DNA of 64,000 nucleotides from Azadirachta indica (lineage: Eukaryota; Streptophyta; Magnoliopsida; Sapindales; Meliaceae): positions 17,753,182-17,817,181 of the forward strand of contig CM040445.1 in NCBI GenBank assembly GCA_022749755.1. Direction: 5' to 3'. Positions 11,560 through 24,388 of the stretch are shown piece after piece; position 1 is the stretch's first letter, and the number at the start of each line of letters is the position of its first letter. A program made the position numbers and the translations under genes. A model generated the notes under the pieces. The model worked only from the letters and a program-made list of their open reading frames with translations, did no database searches and had not been told where the DNA came from.

Positions 11560-14000
11560 GTTTAAATTTTCTGATCAATTCAAAAATTACTTTAAAAATG
11601 TTTTGTTTTTTCTAGCATTATTTTTACGGTTTTACTTAATTTTGTACTATTTGGAATTGTTCTTCAATTTGTTTGATAAAGTGTATATTCCTTTTTTTTT
11701 TTACGTTAAAATTAACAGCTTTTGTTTTGGCTTTCTTTATAAGTTATGTTTATCTCAAAATGCTTTTATACATTTAGGTGTAGTTGAATATATATTTACT
11801 AAATTATGAAATATACATTTGAATTATTAGTATTGAAAAGAAATTTCGGTATAATAATAGTTCTTGAATTTATGAATGAAAATTAAATATCGATTAATTG
11901 AAATTAATTACATCTAATAGACTAATAATTCACGTCTCTCACTTTAAACAATTATACGGTTTCTATTAATTAGAAAAAGAGGTGGGCTTTTTTTGGGCTT
12001 ACAATCTTTTATCAATTGGACAGGGTTGTGGATATTCTTTTTTTTTTTTTGTTGTTGTCTGCACCTAGAGCTTCATAATTTCAAAATTTGTAAAATTTAT
12101 CATTTAATTGATGAGAAAAAAATAAGAATAATTACTTGAGATGTGGTATTACTTTTTTTAATGTACTTACCAAATTATTGAAATAATTCCTACAATAAAC
12201 AATTATTTATATTTGATTTAAAATCATTTTAGAACAAAATAAACCAAAAATGTTTCTAATATGGTGTGAACGGTTTGAATATCAAATCTCCTATATTGTA
12301 GAAGAGATTTTATCTGCTCAACTAACATGATGTATTTTAATCATAAAAAAAATATTTGTATTTATAAAGTGACTTGTTAACTTCAAATATTGCACTAAGC
12401 TTAATTATATTTGTGTATATTAAAATCAAGTTTTATATTCATGGCTGCTAAATTCAAAAAAATGTCCGAAATTCCATTAAAAAAACTAATGGTTACTTAA
12501 TGATAAGGAAAGTAAGTACTTGTTAAATGTAAGAGAACTTGTTTCAAACTTTAGGGGAAGTGACATTTATCCGAGGAAAAAATTTTACAATAAAACCAAT
12601 TTTATTAAATTATATAAAATTTTGATTTGTCGTTATTTTTAATTGAAAAATATTTAAATAAGAGTAAAAAATCTCATTGACGAAAGGTTTAAATCTTTAA
12701 TTTCTATTGTTACTTAGAATCTTAAATGACTTACTAGTTTTATGACCAATGGTCTAAAAGCAATATTGTTACATTAGAAAAAACTTATGATATGTTTTAT
12801 TTATAAAATAACAATTATTTTTGTGAATTCCTAATTTTATTATTATTCTGGTTTTTTATTTTGTCGATGGTAAAAATTTTTAAAAAAATAGTGAGTTAAA
12901 AAATAAAAATAATTGTTTTAATATTTTATTTTTCTTTAAAAAACAAAAAAAATTGTTTAAGAAATTCAGGCACGTGTTACTTTTCCTTAATTTTTTATTA
13001 TTTTATTTTAATAGTTATTGTGATTTTTTCTTTCAATTCTTGTAAACATAGTATTCTTTGACATTTTTTATCTGTAAGAAAAAGTAAATTTTTTATTTAA
13101 TTTTTCTTGTATTTTGCTGTATTCATTCAAAATTATTGACTAATAGATATAAGTCAACAAATATGGATTTTTGATTTAATTTCAAGGGCCTTGATCTTGA
13201 TCTTTCTCAAGTTTTTTTTTTTCCTTTTAATTTGTTTTGAGTTGGAAAATTGTGGTTTTAATTGTTAGTTTAATTTAACACGTGTTTTAATGACCTTATT
13301 TTTAGAATAAAATGATAAAAGGTTACGTAATAATTGTATATATATATATATTCAAGATTAGTTCATATAAAAATGTAAAATTACAAAAATACTTGGCTAA
13401 GTTACAAAATAAATTCGTTTTAGGACTAGTCTTAGGATTAACATTAGATAATTATGATAATAAAATGTAAAATTATTATTTTATTTGATTTGTCTCTGCA
13501 ATAATTACTCATAAAAATAAAAGGAAATGCACACTAGCATCACATCAATGGTACGTAGTCACCACTGTAATAAAGTTCGTACATAATTATGATTAACGTT
13601 GCCACATTTTACTCTAAGACTTAATCAGTCCGTTCAGCTCCCAGCACTGAAGTCTTTTTTTGTTTTGCAGAAAGTTAATGGAATGTTGCTTTCTTTCTGT
13701 ATAGTTTTGTCCTTTTGGTTCCATAAAGACGAATGTCGAATCTTCCATATCTATCACGAAATCTCCTTATCTTTTTTACACCTATCCACTTGATGAATAT
13801 ATTAACTAACAAACGAAAATTTGTAGACTTTGGCTTCAATAATGCAAATGAGTCCTTGTCTTGCCCTTATCAATAACTAATTTCTTATCCTCAAAGTCTT
13901 TCTTTATATTTGATTGCTAATAATTTTCACTAATAAAGTTGATGGCTTTTCGTTTTCGAAGTTTTGTTTGTTTACTTGAATTATTTGGGCCACTTGGAGT
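11560..14000 (+). repeat. Diverged segmental repeat, copy A
   Basis: An AT-rich, non-coding stretch whose successive phrases recur in the same order at 22632-25069 (copy B) and 25190-27720 (copy C). Anchors include CAGCTTTTGTTTTGG, GGTTTGAATATCAAA, ACTAATGGTTA..GATAAGGAAAGTA, ATGCACACTAGCATCAC, CAGCTCCCAGC, TTTGTCCTTTTGGTTC, TGAGTCCTTGTCTTGCCC and TTGAATTATTTGGGC. No open frame is shared between the copies, so it is not a decayed gene that I recognise. It may be duplicated flanking DNA of a former NLR cluster, since copy C lies just upstream of the NLR. Confidence 0.6.
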
Positions 14001-14950
14001 CGATTCATGAAACTTTAACTTTTTACAAAAAATTAAAATTAAAATTTTATATATATAATTATTTTTAGGATATACAAAATTTTTTTATATAAATTAATAT
14101 GACAATATATGTATATATTTTCGTATTACAAGTATAATATATTAAGAAAAAAGAATTTTAATTGAATGAATTTAGTACTCTCTCCACAAAAAGTGGATAA
14201 TGAACTCTATGAGTGGTAAAGATCCCACTATATGATGAGAATAAATCTTAGTCCTCGAAGACGTGCCTTTTCAATTGAGAGAGTAATCTCCTAGCCATTG
14301 AGGTAAGTTTTAATGATTAATATGACAATATATTTATATAATTGTTATGTTGTTAATATTCTTTATTATTTTTAAATACATAATATTTAAAAAAATTTAA
14401 TTATAATAAAATTATTTCCATTTTCAAAATTTTTTAATTTTTTAATTTTTTTACTTTAATGTATTATATTAAGTAACCAAATTTTGTAAATTAATAGTTA
14501 TTAATGTCATAAGTATTCAGTCGCTTAAATCTTGTTATTATTAATTAAAATATGTTGAAGTTTTTTATTAAAATTGTTGAATACATTAATTAATTGTGTG
14601 GTAAATTAATAGTTATTAATGTCAAAAGCATTAAGTTGCTTAAATTGGTTATAGTTGATTAAAATATGTTGAAATTTTTTATTAAAATTGTTGAATACAT
14701 TAATTGATTGTGTGGATATTCAAAATGATATATTCACCTTTACAATAAAGAATGGTTTCATTATTATTTATAAGGCATATTGGCCATTATTTCTCTACTT
14801 CAAATTAGCCAAAAATCAAGTAGCCGTGTGAAACGTATTTGTGTCATTACAACTGTCAAAGACAATCAAATCACAAAGCAGATGAAAATTTTTAACAGGA
14901 GTCTCACAAACATATATTTTTAGATTTGAAGATGGGCTTGACCCTTATTT
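14001..14950. other. AT-rich spacer with a 115-bp tandem duplication
   Basis: No gene was found. At 14486-14715 a 115-bp unit is present twice in tandem (14486-14600 and 14601-14715), both starting GTAAATTAATAGTTATTAAT and ending with TTGTGTGG-type sequence, at about 90% identity by eye. The rest is low-complexity AT-rich sequence. Confidence 0.55.
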
Positions 14951-15084
14951 TCAAAATTGGAAATACAAATATCATTTATACTAAGAATAATATTAACTTC
15001 AAGTAAAATGTAAAATTATTATTTTATTTTTCTCTATAATAATTACTGATAAAAATAGAAATAAATGTGCACTCTGGCATTACT

Positions 15085-15545
15085 TGTTAGAAAAATTTCT
15101 TGATGTGAGCCTATATATTAACATTGATAGTACATTATATGTGTTATCTAATTATTAGCTCATTAAGAGTGATCAATTAAGTTAATTAAATTATTTAACT
15201 TTTAAGTTATCTCTTAATTGGTATGGTTTAAAATGTGTAGAAACCCAATTAATTATTTTATTTTATTTTAAAGATGGGCTAAAATAAAATAAAATAATAC
15301 ATATAAATAGGTTAAAGTCTTTAATCTAAACATAATGTAATATTTACTCATATCCTATCTTTGAGTGATATTAAGATTTTCTCTTTGTCAAAAAAATTTA
15401 AACGTGAAATACTAACAACCTCAAGCTACCGAGTCTCAATGAATTCAAGCATGCTTCTGATCAATTTTTTCTTAATAATTTAACATAAGATCTTGGGTTA
15501 GATGGAATATTTTTCAATTAAAGTTTTATTTAATTTTTTTTCACA
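15085..15545 (+). repeat. 5' LTR of the Copia element
   Basis: Begins TGTTAGAAAAATTTC and ends TTTTTTTTCACA just before the primer site; the expected CTAACA end has mutated. It pairs with 22161-22626 along its full length, including TACATTATATGTG, AAGTTATCTCTTAAT and an ATTTTATTTTATTTTA stretch that precedes its complement AAAATAAAATAAAATAAT, giving a short hairpin. Confidence 0.9.
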
Positions 15546-15547
15546 AG

Positions 15548-15560
15548 TGGTATCAGAGTC
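15548..15560 (+). other. Primer binding site of the Copia element
   Basis: TGGTATCAGAGTC, two bases after the 5' LTR, matches the initiator-Met tRNA primer site with one late change. About 1.1 kb of untranslated leader follows before gag. Confidence 0.85.
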
Positions 15561-16689
15561 ACTCGTATCAAATCATTGAAAAAAATTTTTTTCCTTATTT
15601 TGTTAATATATGAATTTTTGTCGTAAAGAATTGTATTCAATTAAATATTCATAGGTAATCATATATTTATGGTTATTTATGTGTAATCTTGTATTATGGT
15701 TATGAATGGTTATGTATTATGGTTTTGATTTGCATGGATTCAACAAGTTTGGTTTCGAATAAAAGATGTTAAACTAGCTGTTGTTTGGCATAAGACTTGC
15801 AGTTGATTTTGTTTTATATATTCAATTAAAATAGTAATAATAACAAATAAATAAATAAAAAGAGTAGAAAGTCATTGCTTTTATACATATGAGTTAGAGA
15901 ATCTGGCGGTAAGAAAGGAAGAGACATAAATACATTTTTCTTTTTACCATTGCAAAGACTAATTTAATTGAAGATTTGCTAAGTCTTACCATAAGGGCCA
16001 AACAAGGCATCAAGTTAGATTTTAGGCTTAATCTCATTTTCCTTGGACTGTTTTAACCAGGTCCAACCTTGGCCTGTTTTGACTTATAATCTATTGACTT
16101 TAACCTATGGACCTTTCACTGCTTTGACCTTTGACTATTTTGACTTTAACTGTTGATTTTGACAAAAAAAGTTATTTATTATTTATTCCTACAAATTAAG
16201 ATTCACTATATCAAAATAAATTAAATTGAAATAAAATGTCACTAAAGTGACCTCTTTTATGCTGATTTATTTATTTTGAAATATGTGGATTTTATTAAGG
16301 AAATTAAACTTGTGTCTAAATCTATGAAAAAAATAATCGATGTAAAAAAAATTATTTTTGGCCAAATCATAGACACATATGATAGTGGATATGTGATAAT
16401 TTTTATATTTACTCATGCATGCATTATATCGGTCCAAAGAAAGGTATTTTGTTGGCAGGATTTATTATCAATATTTGCTAATCGTTTTTTAAAATACCAC
16501 TTGCAAGTTGTTATTTTTGTCCAAAGACTGAATTACAATGTTGTATTTGGTATTTTATAATGACCCATTTGTTGTATCCTGTGCCACGAGTGTATATGCA
16601 TGCAATTAATTTTTTTTCTTTCTGATTGTGTATATGCATGATTAAATGGCATATTTATTAATTGTGAGTTTGTTATTTTGTTCTGGATT

Positions 16690-17540
16690 CAGTTAATTCT
16701 TCTTCTATATCTACCAACTTAAACAACATTCTAGTACTTAATAGCACTAACTTTAGGAAATAGAAGGAGCACATTACCGTTGTGCTTGGGTGTATGGATC
16801 TAGACTATGTGATCCAGTTGGAAGAACCTCCCACCCCTATTGATAGTAGATTATTACAAGAAAGGCACTTTATGAAAAATGGGAGAGTTTTAACTGCATA
16901 AGTCTAATAATCATGAAGCATTCAATTTGGGATACCATCAAAAGCGTAATGCTCGCAGAAAAAAATAATAAAAAGTTCTTGAGCTAAATAATAGACAGAT
17001 TCTCGCTGGTAATGAAAAGGTTGAAACGAGCATCATTCTTTCTAAGCTAGTTTTAATGCAGTACAAAAGCAAAGGGAATATAAGGGAGTACATTATGGAG
17101 ATGTCTAATCTTGTTGCTAGACCGAGGGCATTAAAGTTAGAGCTGTCTGATGACATTCTTGTGCACCTAGTCTTAATCTCTCCTTTTGGACAATTTAATC
17201 TTTTTAAGATAAGTTATAATACACAAGAAAAATGGACTCTTAGTGAGCTCATTGCTTAATGTGCGCAAGAGGAAGAAAGATTGAAACAAGAGAAAATAGA
17301 AAGTGCTCACTTAACTACTTCTTTTCAGACAATGCTGCCAACAAGAAAAGGAAAAGGAATTATAAAGGAAAAGGAACTACAAATAATAGGACTTTACAAC
17401 CTAAGGTATAATGGAAACAGGATAATGCTATCACCTGTTACTTTTGCAAGAAAGCTAGACATGTGAAGAAGGACTATTTCAAATATGATAATTGGCTCAT
17501 TAAAAGGGTAAACTTCTCAACTTTGTTCGTTTTGAAGTTA
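16690..17540 (+). pseudogene. Copia gag (DUF4219/UBN2 and zinc knuckle), broken
   Basis: Starting around 16690 the translation gives LNNILVLNSTNFRK, a stop, then KEHITVVLGCMDLDYVIQLEE, the usual N-terminal start of Copia gag. 17056-17259 is open and gives the UBN2 block with GNIREYIMEMSNL and SDDILVHLVLISPF. A zinc knuckle follows near 17440 (CYFCKKARHVKKDY), where the last cysteine of CX2CX4HX4C is tyrosine. At least three stops or frameshifts separate the pieces. The product would form the element's virus-like particle; no functional product is possible here. Confidence 0.8.
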
Positions 17541-17544
17541 ATTT

Positions 17545-18930
17545 GGCTATAGTATCAAATCACACTTTGTGTGGATAGATATAGGTGTAAATACTCAGAT
17601 AAGTGTGACAATGCAGGGTTGTCTAAAAAGCTGAGTGCCAGTTGATACTGAAAGATTCATCTATGTGGGCAATAGCAATAAAGCACCAGTTAAGGCCATT
17701 GAATTATTTAGATTACATTTAGAATCTGGTTGTTATTTGGATTTGCAAGAGACATTTTATGTATAGTTATTTAGATAGAATTTTATTTCTATTCCTTATT
17801 TGGACAAATATGGTTATTCTTGTTAATTTAGAAATATAAAGTTTAGTCTCTTTCAATATTCAAATATTATTGGCACCAATTCTTTAATTGATAATCTATA
17901 TAAATTGGATGTTCATGACTCAGATTAATGAAACCCTGTATATAAGTAATTGTATTATAAACCGCAAATTAATTAATGAGAATTCTTCCATGTTATTGCA
18001 CAAGTGTTTGGGCTATATTTTTTAGCAAAGAATTTGTAGACTTGTGTTAGAAGGAATTCTTGATTCCCTTAACATTTTAGACTTTAAAACAAGTATTGAT
18101 TCCATTAAGGGAAAACAAACAAATGTAAAGAAAGTTGGTGCCAACAGGAGTTCAAGCATCTTAAAATTAATTTATACTGATATTTATAGTCCGCTCCTTA
18201 TGGCTTCTTAGAACAATTAACAGTATTTAATTACTTTCATAGATGATTACTCTCGTTATGGGTTCTTATACTTGATACATGAGAAGTTCTAATCCTGATG
18301 TTTTCAAGACCTATAAAGCTTAAGTTGAAAATCAACTTGGTAAGAAAATTAAAGTTGTAAAATCTGATCATGTACTATAGTAGATATAATGGATCAGGTG
18401 AACAATGTCCAAGACCTTTTGTGAGATATTTAGCAGAATGTAATATCGTTCCTTAATGCACCATACTTGGGACTCCACGCCAAAATGGTGTAGCTGAGAG
18501 ATGAAATAGAACCCTAAATGATATAGTTAGAAGCATGATAAATCATTCTTCTTTACTAGAGTCACTTTGGGGGGTAGTTTTAAAGACTGCAGTGTATATC
18601 CTTAACCGAGTTCTAAGTAAAGTAGTAGCTAAAACCCCATATGAGTTATGGACTAAAAAGAAGCCTAGTATTAGGCATCTACATGTTTGGGGTTATCTAA
18701 TTAAGGCTAAGCCATATAGGCCTAATGAAAGAAAATTGGATTCAAGAACAATGAGCTACTACTTTGTTAGGTACTCAGAAAAGTCAAGGGTTTTGAAATT
18801 TTATAATCCCTCGAGCAATTCCTATTTCAAGATAGGGAATGCAAAATTCTTTGAGAATGTTAAATTAAGTAGGACTGTGAAACTCAGGAACTTTATATTT
18901 GAGAGAAATATGTTACCAGTCCCATAATTG
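17545..18930 (+). pseudogene. Copia protease and integrase remnant
   Basis: The protease stretch near 17570 reads VDIGVNTQIS, so the catalytic DTG-type triplet has become DIG. ERFIYVGNSN and GCYLDLQETF follow. The integrase core begins near 18170 (LIYTDIYSPL carries the first catalytic Asp; FIDDYSRYGFLYLI follows near 18240) but is full of stops to 18530. The C-terminal part, 18535-18927, is open for 130 codons with [26 protein letters not shown] and [11 protein letters not shown], the standard end of the Copia integrase core. It is broken throughout its N-terminal half. Confidence 0.8.
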
Positions 18931-19194
18931 CAACTAAAAGTAATCAGGTAATTATACCTCTTATTATACAGGACACAGATACAGATAATGAAGACGTCCT
19001 TGAGTTACCTCTCGCTTATATGGAATAACCTATTCCTATTCATGTGGAGGAGTAACAACAACCTTAATTAGATATGCCATTAAGGAGATCTATTGGGGAA
19101 AGGAGATAAAAGATTCCAAATAATTATATCATGTATCTCCAAGAACGCGAGTTTGATATACAACTAGAAGATGATTCAATATCTTTTAGTCAAG

Positions 19195-20305
19195 CCAAAT
19201 AGAGTGTGAACTCCCAAAAATGGATAGAGGCCATAAAAGATGAGATGAAATCAATGTAGGACAATAATGTTTGGGATCTTGTCGAATTGCCTAAAAATGC
19301 AAAACCAATTGGCTACAAATGGATTTTCAAAACCAAATGGGATTCGAAAGGCAATGTCGAGAGATATAAGACACGTTTGATCACCAAAGTTTCACTCAAA
19401 AGGAAGGCATTGATTTTAAAGAGCCTTTCTCTTTGGTTTCATCGAAAAACTCTTTTAGAATCATAATGGCGTTAGTAGCTCATTATGATTTAGAATTATA
19501 TTAAGTGGATGTAAAAGCTGCATTTCCTAATGGCAATATTGAAGAATATATACATGATGCAGTAAGAGAATTTTGTGTTGAATGAGTCAAAACATCTGGT
19601 GTGCAAATTAAAGAAATCCATCTATGGTTTAAAGCAAGGATCCCACCAATGGTATTGAAAATTTGGTTAAGTAATTACCTTTTTTGGTTTTAAGAAAAAC
19701 AATGTTGATCAATGTACTTATCACAAAATCAGTGAGAGTAAATTTATTCTACTAGTATTATATGTCAATGACATTCTACTAGCAAGTAGCGATATAAGCT
19801 TATTGTATGAAACTAAGAGATTTCTTTCAAATAATTTAAAATGAAAAATCTTGGTAATACATCTTTTGTGTTAGGCATACAGATCTAATCGAGATCATTC
19901 ACGTGGTATTATTGGCTTATCAAAAAAGGCATATATTAACGAAGTGCTTAGTAGGTTTGGCATGAAAGATTGTACACCAGGAAATACGCCTATTTCTAAG
20001 GGTGATGAATTTAATTTGCTTCAATGCCCAAGTAATGAAAGAGAAGAAAGAAATGGAGAAAATCCCTTATGCATCGATAATAAGAAGTCTCATGTATGCT
20101 CAAGTTTGTACATGTCCAAATATTATGTACGTTATTGAAATACTTGGCAGATATCTAAGCAACTCAGGAATGGATCATTAAAAAGTAGCAAATGAATTAT
20201 GTGTTATCTAAAAAGAACAAAACATGTCATGCTTACTTATCAGAGATCTAATCATTTAGAGATCGTGGGTATTTTGACTATGATTTTATTGGTTGCCTTG
20301 ATAGT
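19195..20305 (+). pseudogene. Copia reverse transcriptase remnant
   Basis: QKWIEAIKDEMKSM opens the domain near 19215, followed by NNVWDLVELP, GYKWIFKTK and, near 19500, VDVKAAF. The catalytic motif near 19762 reads YVND instead of YVDD, so activity is lost even apart from the frameshifts. An open piece at 19944-20138 covers the MLSRFGMKDCTPGNTPISKG block. The RNase H start, with the DYDFIGCLDS motif, is reached at 20270-20305 and is then cut by the insertion at 20306. Confidence 0.8.
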
Positions 20306-21368
20306 TGTTGAATGATTTACCAATATAAGTATACATTGTTGCAAAATAAGTAATATAGGGTGAGTAGAGTATTTTTCCCACAAGGAGTATTGATCAATTA
20401 AGTACCGAAGGTAGTTTTTCTTAAATTTATTTGAAGAGTCGACAATGATGTGATACGAAATTAAAAGAAATTCAAATAACTACAACCTAAAATATACAAT
20501 CAAAAAGGGAAATTCCAATAAGAATAATATCTAGGGCTAATGATTTAACTTAGTTTACTTACAACTAATTCTTAAAATTGTGTTATTTCGATTAATAGCT
20601 ATGTTATTAGTATAAGTACTTTAACCTATTTGACTGCCTTTCTCAAGATCAACCGAATTTATTCCTTGTTTACACGCTTACTATATCTTTATGTAAACAT
20701 GAATTAAACGAAAATACATTACACGCAGTAGTAATCACTAAATCCACTAAAAAAACCACATTAATACATCTTTGTTTAATATGCTATTTGTGGTGTTTAT
20801 TACGCAATCTATACACAATTAATATTTCTCAATATTTATTAGTCCATGGATCAATTAATAAATAGCCAGTTAATTAATCACATTATGTCCATGATAAAGA
20901 CGCAACATAAGAATATTAATAAAAAATAATACAAAATTAGAATATCTATGTTTTCAAAAGATTAAACCATTGCCCTAGGTATTAAATTTAGTCAATTATG
21001 AAAAATAGTTCAAAACAAACATTCATGAATTCAATATATTCTGTCCCGAGAAAGAGTGCTTGGCGCAGCCGTGCCATCAATTCTGCCTCAAGGCAGAATT
21101 TATGGCTCCTTCAGCTTTTCAATGTTGGCATTTAGGTCCCTAATGCTTTGCTCTTTGGCCCTTGATTATCTTGCCTTTTAGCTCACGAACATCTCACAAT
21201 TTAGTCCTAGAATATTTTATGTTTTGAGCTGAATTTACCTTGGATGGCCAATTCTCTCATTTTCCACACAAAACCTTAAAACACATCAAATATTAATAAA
21301 ACTTAAGGATTAAACATACAACTCAAGTCTAAAAGTGAGTAATAAGAGCGTGTTTTATACACTTATCA
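20306..21368 (+). mobile_element. Solo-LTR-like insertion inside Copia RNase H
   Basis: This 1063-bp block begins TGTTGAATGATTTACC and ends TACACTTATCA, and interrupts the RNase H domain at a serine codon. The flanks ATAGT (20301-20305) and ATAAC (21369-21373) may be a damaged 5-bp duplication, so a solo LTR is the best guess. It has no coding content. A related block lies at about 40068-41492 in the same orientation; both share a GC-rich segment (GCGCAGCCGTGCCAT here, GGCCGTGCCACAG there), 'tttggtcc' phrases, AATATTAATAAAACTTRAGGAT and an end with AGCGYGT. Confidence 0.6.
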
Positions 21369-21370
21369 AT

Positions 21371-21790
21371 AACAAGAGATCCACTTCAGGATATGGTTTC
21401 ATGTTGGCTAGAAGAACTGTATCATCGAAGAGTGTCAAGCAGTCACTCATATCTTTTTCCACCATAGAAACAAAATTTATAGCTAATTATAAGGCATTGA
21501 ACAAAAGGAATATGGTTGCAAAATTTTATAATTGGCTAAAGATTGTCGATGACATAAAGAGACTATTGAAGATAAATTGTGATAATAAAGCCGCTAAATT
21601 GTATTCTAAGAACAACAGAAGCTCTTTAAAATCAAAGTATATTGACATAAAGTTTCTTGTTATTAAAGAGACAATTCAGAGTCTTCAAACTGATATTGAA
21701 CATATCAATACAAACTTCATGGTTGCGGATTAGCTTACTAAGGTTGTACCACCTAAAGTGTTTTATGAGCATGTGGCTTATATAAGTGTG
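21371..21790 (+). pseudogene. Copia RNase H, 3' part
   Basis: This is open up to 21733: KRSTSGYGFMLARRTVSSKS, then FSTIETKFIA, INCDNKAAKLYSKNNRSS and SKYIDIKFLVIKE, followed by an in-frame stop inside the VAD-LTK motif. It continues the domain interrupted at 20305. VPPKVFYEHVAYI after the stop is the usual Copia C-terminus. The 21790-22160 stretch is untranslated and leads to a weak purine tract (AAGTGAAAGAT) before the 3' LTR. Confidence 0.85.
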
Positions 21791-22160
21791 GTTCATTCTA
21801 ACCATATACATGTTTAGTAGGAGTTTGTTTCTTGATATTTATTTTTTTTTGACATTTTTTTTTTATCAAATTACAGTATTGTTCTTGTTTTGGTTATTAA
21901 AAACTTTAAAGTAAAGTTATGTTCTTTCAATTACAATTATGCATAAAGTTTTGAGAGTGTGTCATTATATTGATATTGTGACCATTGATGGGTCTAGTCA
22001 CAAAGAAAAAGTGACTAAGAACGCTTTGATCCTATATTAGTATAATTAATGAACTAAATTGTCTAAAATGCTATTTGATAAAGATAGCAAATACTGAGCT
22101 CGATAAAGTTGTTTAATATTGTATAATCGTAAAGTGGCATATATGGTCCAAGTGAAAGAT

Positions 22161-22626
22161 TGTCGGGAAAATTTATTGATGTTGGCCTACATAACAACAT
22201 TAATTGTACATTATATGTACTATCTAATTATTAGCCCATTAAGAGGGATCAACTAAGTCAATTAAATAATTGGACTTTTAAGTTATCTCTTAATAGGTAT
22301 GGGTTCACAATGTGTAGAAATCTAATTAATTATTTTATTTTATTTTATTTTAGTGATATATTAAAATAAAATAAAATAATACATATAAATAAATTGAAGT
22401 CTCGAGTTTAAAATATTGTAGCATTCACTCATATCCAATCTTTGAATGATATTAGGGTTTTCTCTTTATTAAAAAAAGTTTAGACATAGAAGACGAACCA
22501 CTTCAAACTATCATGTCTCGATTGGTTCAAGTACGCTTCTAATTAATTTTTCCTTACTGATTTAACATGAGATTCTAGTTTAGATGAAATATTTTTCCAT
22601 TAAAATTTTATTTAGTTTTTCTAACA
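22161..22626 (+). repeat. 3' LTR of the Copia element
   Basis: Begins TGTCGGGAAAAT and ends TTTTTCTAACA, followed by target duplication TTACT. It aligns with 15085-15545 throughout. Confidence 0.9.
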
Positions 22627-22936
22627 TTACTATTACTTGTAATCACCACTAGATTATAAAATAATTATGATTAAAGGTACCAAATTTTATTTAAAGACTT
22701 AGTCGGTAGGCTCAGCTCCTAACAGTAAAGTCTTTTTTTATAAATATATGTTTGATTTTTAATATTTGTTCTGCTGAAAGCTTATTGATTGTCGCTTTCT
22801 TTCTCTACATGTCTTGTCCTTTTTTTTTTTAAACCTACATGTTTTGTCCTTTTGGTTCAATGAGGATGAATGCCAAATCTTTCATAATTATCACATAATC
22901 TCCTTTCTTTTTATTGCCTACCCACTTGAACATATA

Positions 22937-23602
22937 ATTAGGAAAAAGACTTACAAGATCCTTGAGATCTAGTTTATTAAATTTATAAATTCTAATTATT
23001 TCAAAAATACTTATTAAAATTTCTATAAATTAGAAAATAATAATTATATCCAAATTTAATAGTAATCAATTTAAAAAATTTATTTTAAAATCTTAACCTA
23101 TTAACAATAAAATATTCAATAATATATTAGAATTAAAATATTAATTTAATATTTTACTATATATTTACAGTCCACTATTAATTATATATTAGAAATTAAA
23201 TAAAAAGAAAAGTATAGATAAATATTAATTTATTAATACAAATATAATTTTATAAATTTATTTATTTCACAACAAAATATTTTTATACAGCAAAAATATA
23301 ATAAATAATAAAATAAAACTATGACATAATATAAATAAATTAGTATATATTAATAAATATTATATTATTAATTGTATCATAAAATAATAATATTATTTAT
23401 TTTTTTATGAATGTACTTTTGAAACATGCATTATTCCACTAAATTTTGAAGGTTTAATGTATTTTTATTAGTTAATAATTATGATATAAGGTTATAATTG
23501 TTGTTACTTTTAATAAATAAGGACCATAATGGGTATTTTGAAAATCATTGGTACTAATTAAGTCAAACATTAATGATACATAAGTCATTTTCCTTATATA
23601 GT
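22937..23602. mobile_element. MITE with long inverted repeats
   Basis: The left end TTAGGAAAAAGACTTAC matches the complement of the right end (TAAGGAAAATGACTTAT) and the match continues inwards, with gaps, for over 80 bp. The interior is almost pure A/T. Because it interrupts copy B between segments that are contiguous in copies A and C, it is an insertion. The target duplication is unclear. Confidence 0.55.
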
Positions 23603-23624
23603 TAAGAAACGGAAATTTTTAGAC

Positions 23625-23883
23625 CAAAGAATGCCTATTACTCCTTTATTTTTTTAATTAATACCCCATTATCTCTTTATATTTTTTTTAATATCTTATC
23701 ACCTTCTTAAATTCTGATTTTACCTTTCGATATTTCAAATATTTTTTATTTTACTATTTTATAAAACAATTAAACTAAAGAGTAAAATCGAACAAAAAAT
23801 TAAAAGGGTGATAAAATATTAAAAAAATATAGAGAGATATGAGGTATTGACTAAAAAAATATATAGATAATGGGCATTCTCCC
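23625..23883. mobile_element. Hairpin MITE, probably Mutator-like
   Basis: A 259-bp element: the left arm CAAAGAATGCCTATTA and the complement of the right end GGGAGAATGCCCATTA start inverted repeats covering most of the element. It is flanked by TTTTTAGAC (23616-23624) and TTTTTAAGAC (23884-23893), which fits a 9-bp Mutator-type target duplication with one inserted A. Confidence 0.6.
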
Positions 23884-24388
23884 TTTTTAAGACTTTAGAT
23901 TCAATAATAGATTCAAATCAGTCCTTATCCTGGCATTCGTTGATAATTAATTTCTCATCCCAAAGTCTTTCTTTATATTTGATTTGATTGCTAATAATTT
24001 ATAATAATGAAGTTGATGGCTGATAATTTAACAATTCAGTTTACATTATTTTCAACATATAACTTAAAGTTGAGCTTTTTCAATCAAATACAACATGATC
24101 TTGGTATAGCAGCTTTTGTTTCGGCTTTATTTACTATTTACGTTTTTACATATTTAACTGTAATTGAAGATTAATGTTGAAATATACATTTATCAAATTA
24201 TAAATATACATTTATAATATTATTATTAATGAAAATTTTTTTGCATATTATTAGTTCTTGAAATCATAATGAAAGTTAAATATTGATTAAGTCAATTATA
24301 TTTAATAGAGTAACAGCACACTTCCCTGACTTTCAATAGTGAGATGGTTACTAGGTTAATTAGTATTAATTACATAGTGAGGTGGGTC

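Larger units (their letters stand above)
15085..22626 (+). mobile_element. Ty1/Copia LTR retrotransposon, complete but dead, with nested insertion
   Basis: Two direct LTRs (15085-15545 and 22161-22626) bound an internal region with primer site, gag, protease/integrase, reverse transcriptase and RNase H in Copia order. A 5-bp target duplication TTACT flanks it (15080-15084 and 22627-22631), and the LTR termini form the inverted pair TGTTAG...CTAACA. Total length is 7542 bp, of which about 1.06 kb is a later insertion (20306-21368). All coding regions carry frameshifts and stops, and the LTRs differ at roughly 15% of sites by eye, so the insertion is old. The target was copy B of the segmental repeat, which resumes immediately after 22626. 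Confidence 0.9.

Noticed and set aside
11555..11809. 84-codon hydrophobic open frame
   Set aside because: Phe/Leu/Tyr-rich product of AT-rich repeat copy A; not open in copies B and C.
16276..16560. 94-codon open frame in the Copia leader
   Set aside because: No similarity to gag, which starts further downstream; AT-rich chance frame.
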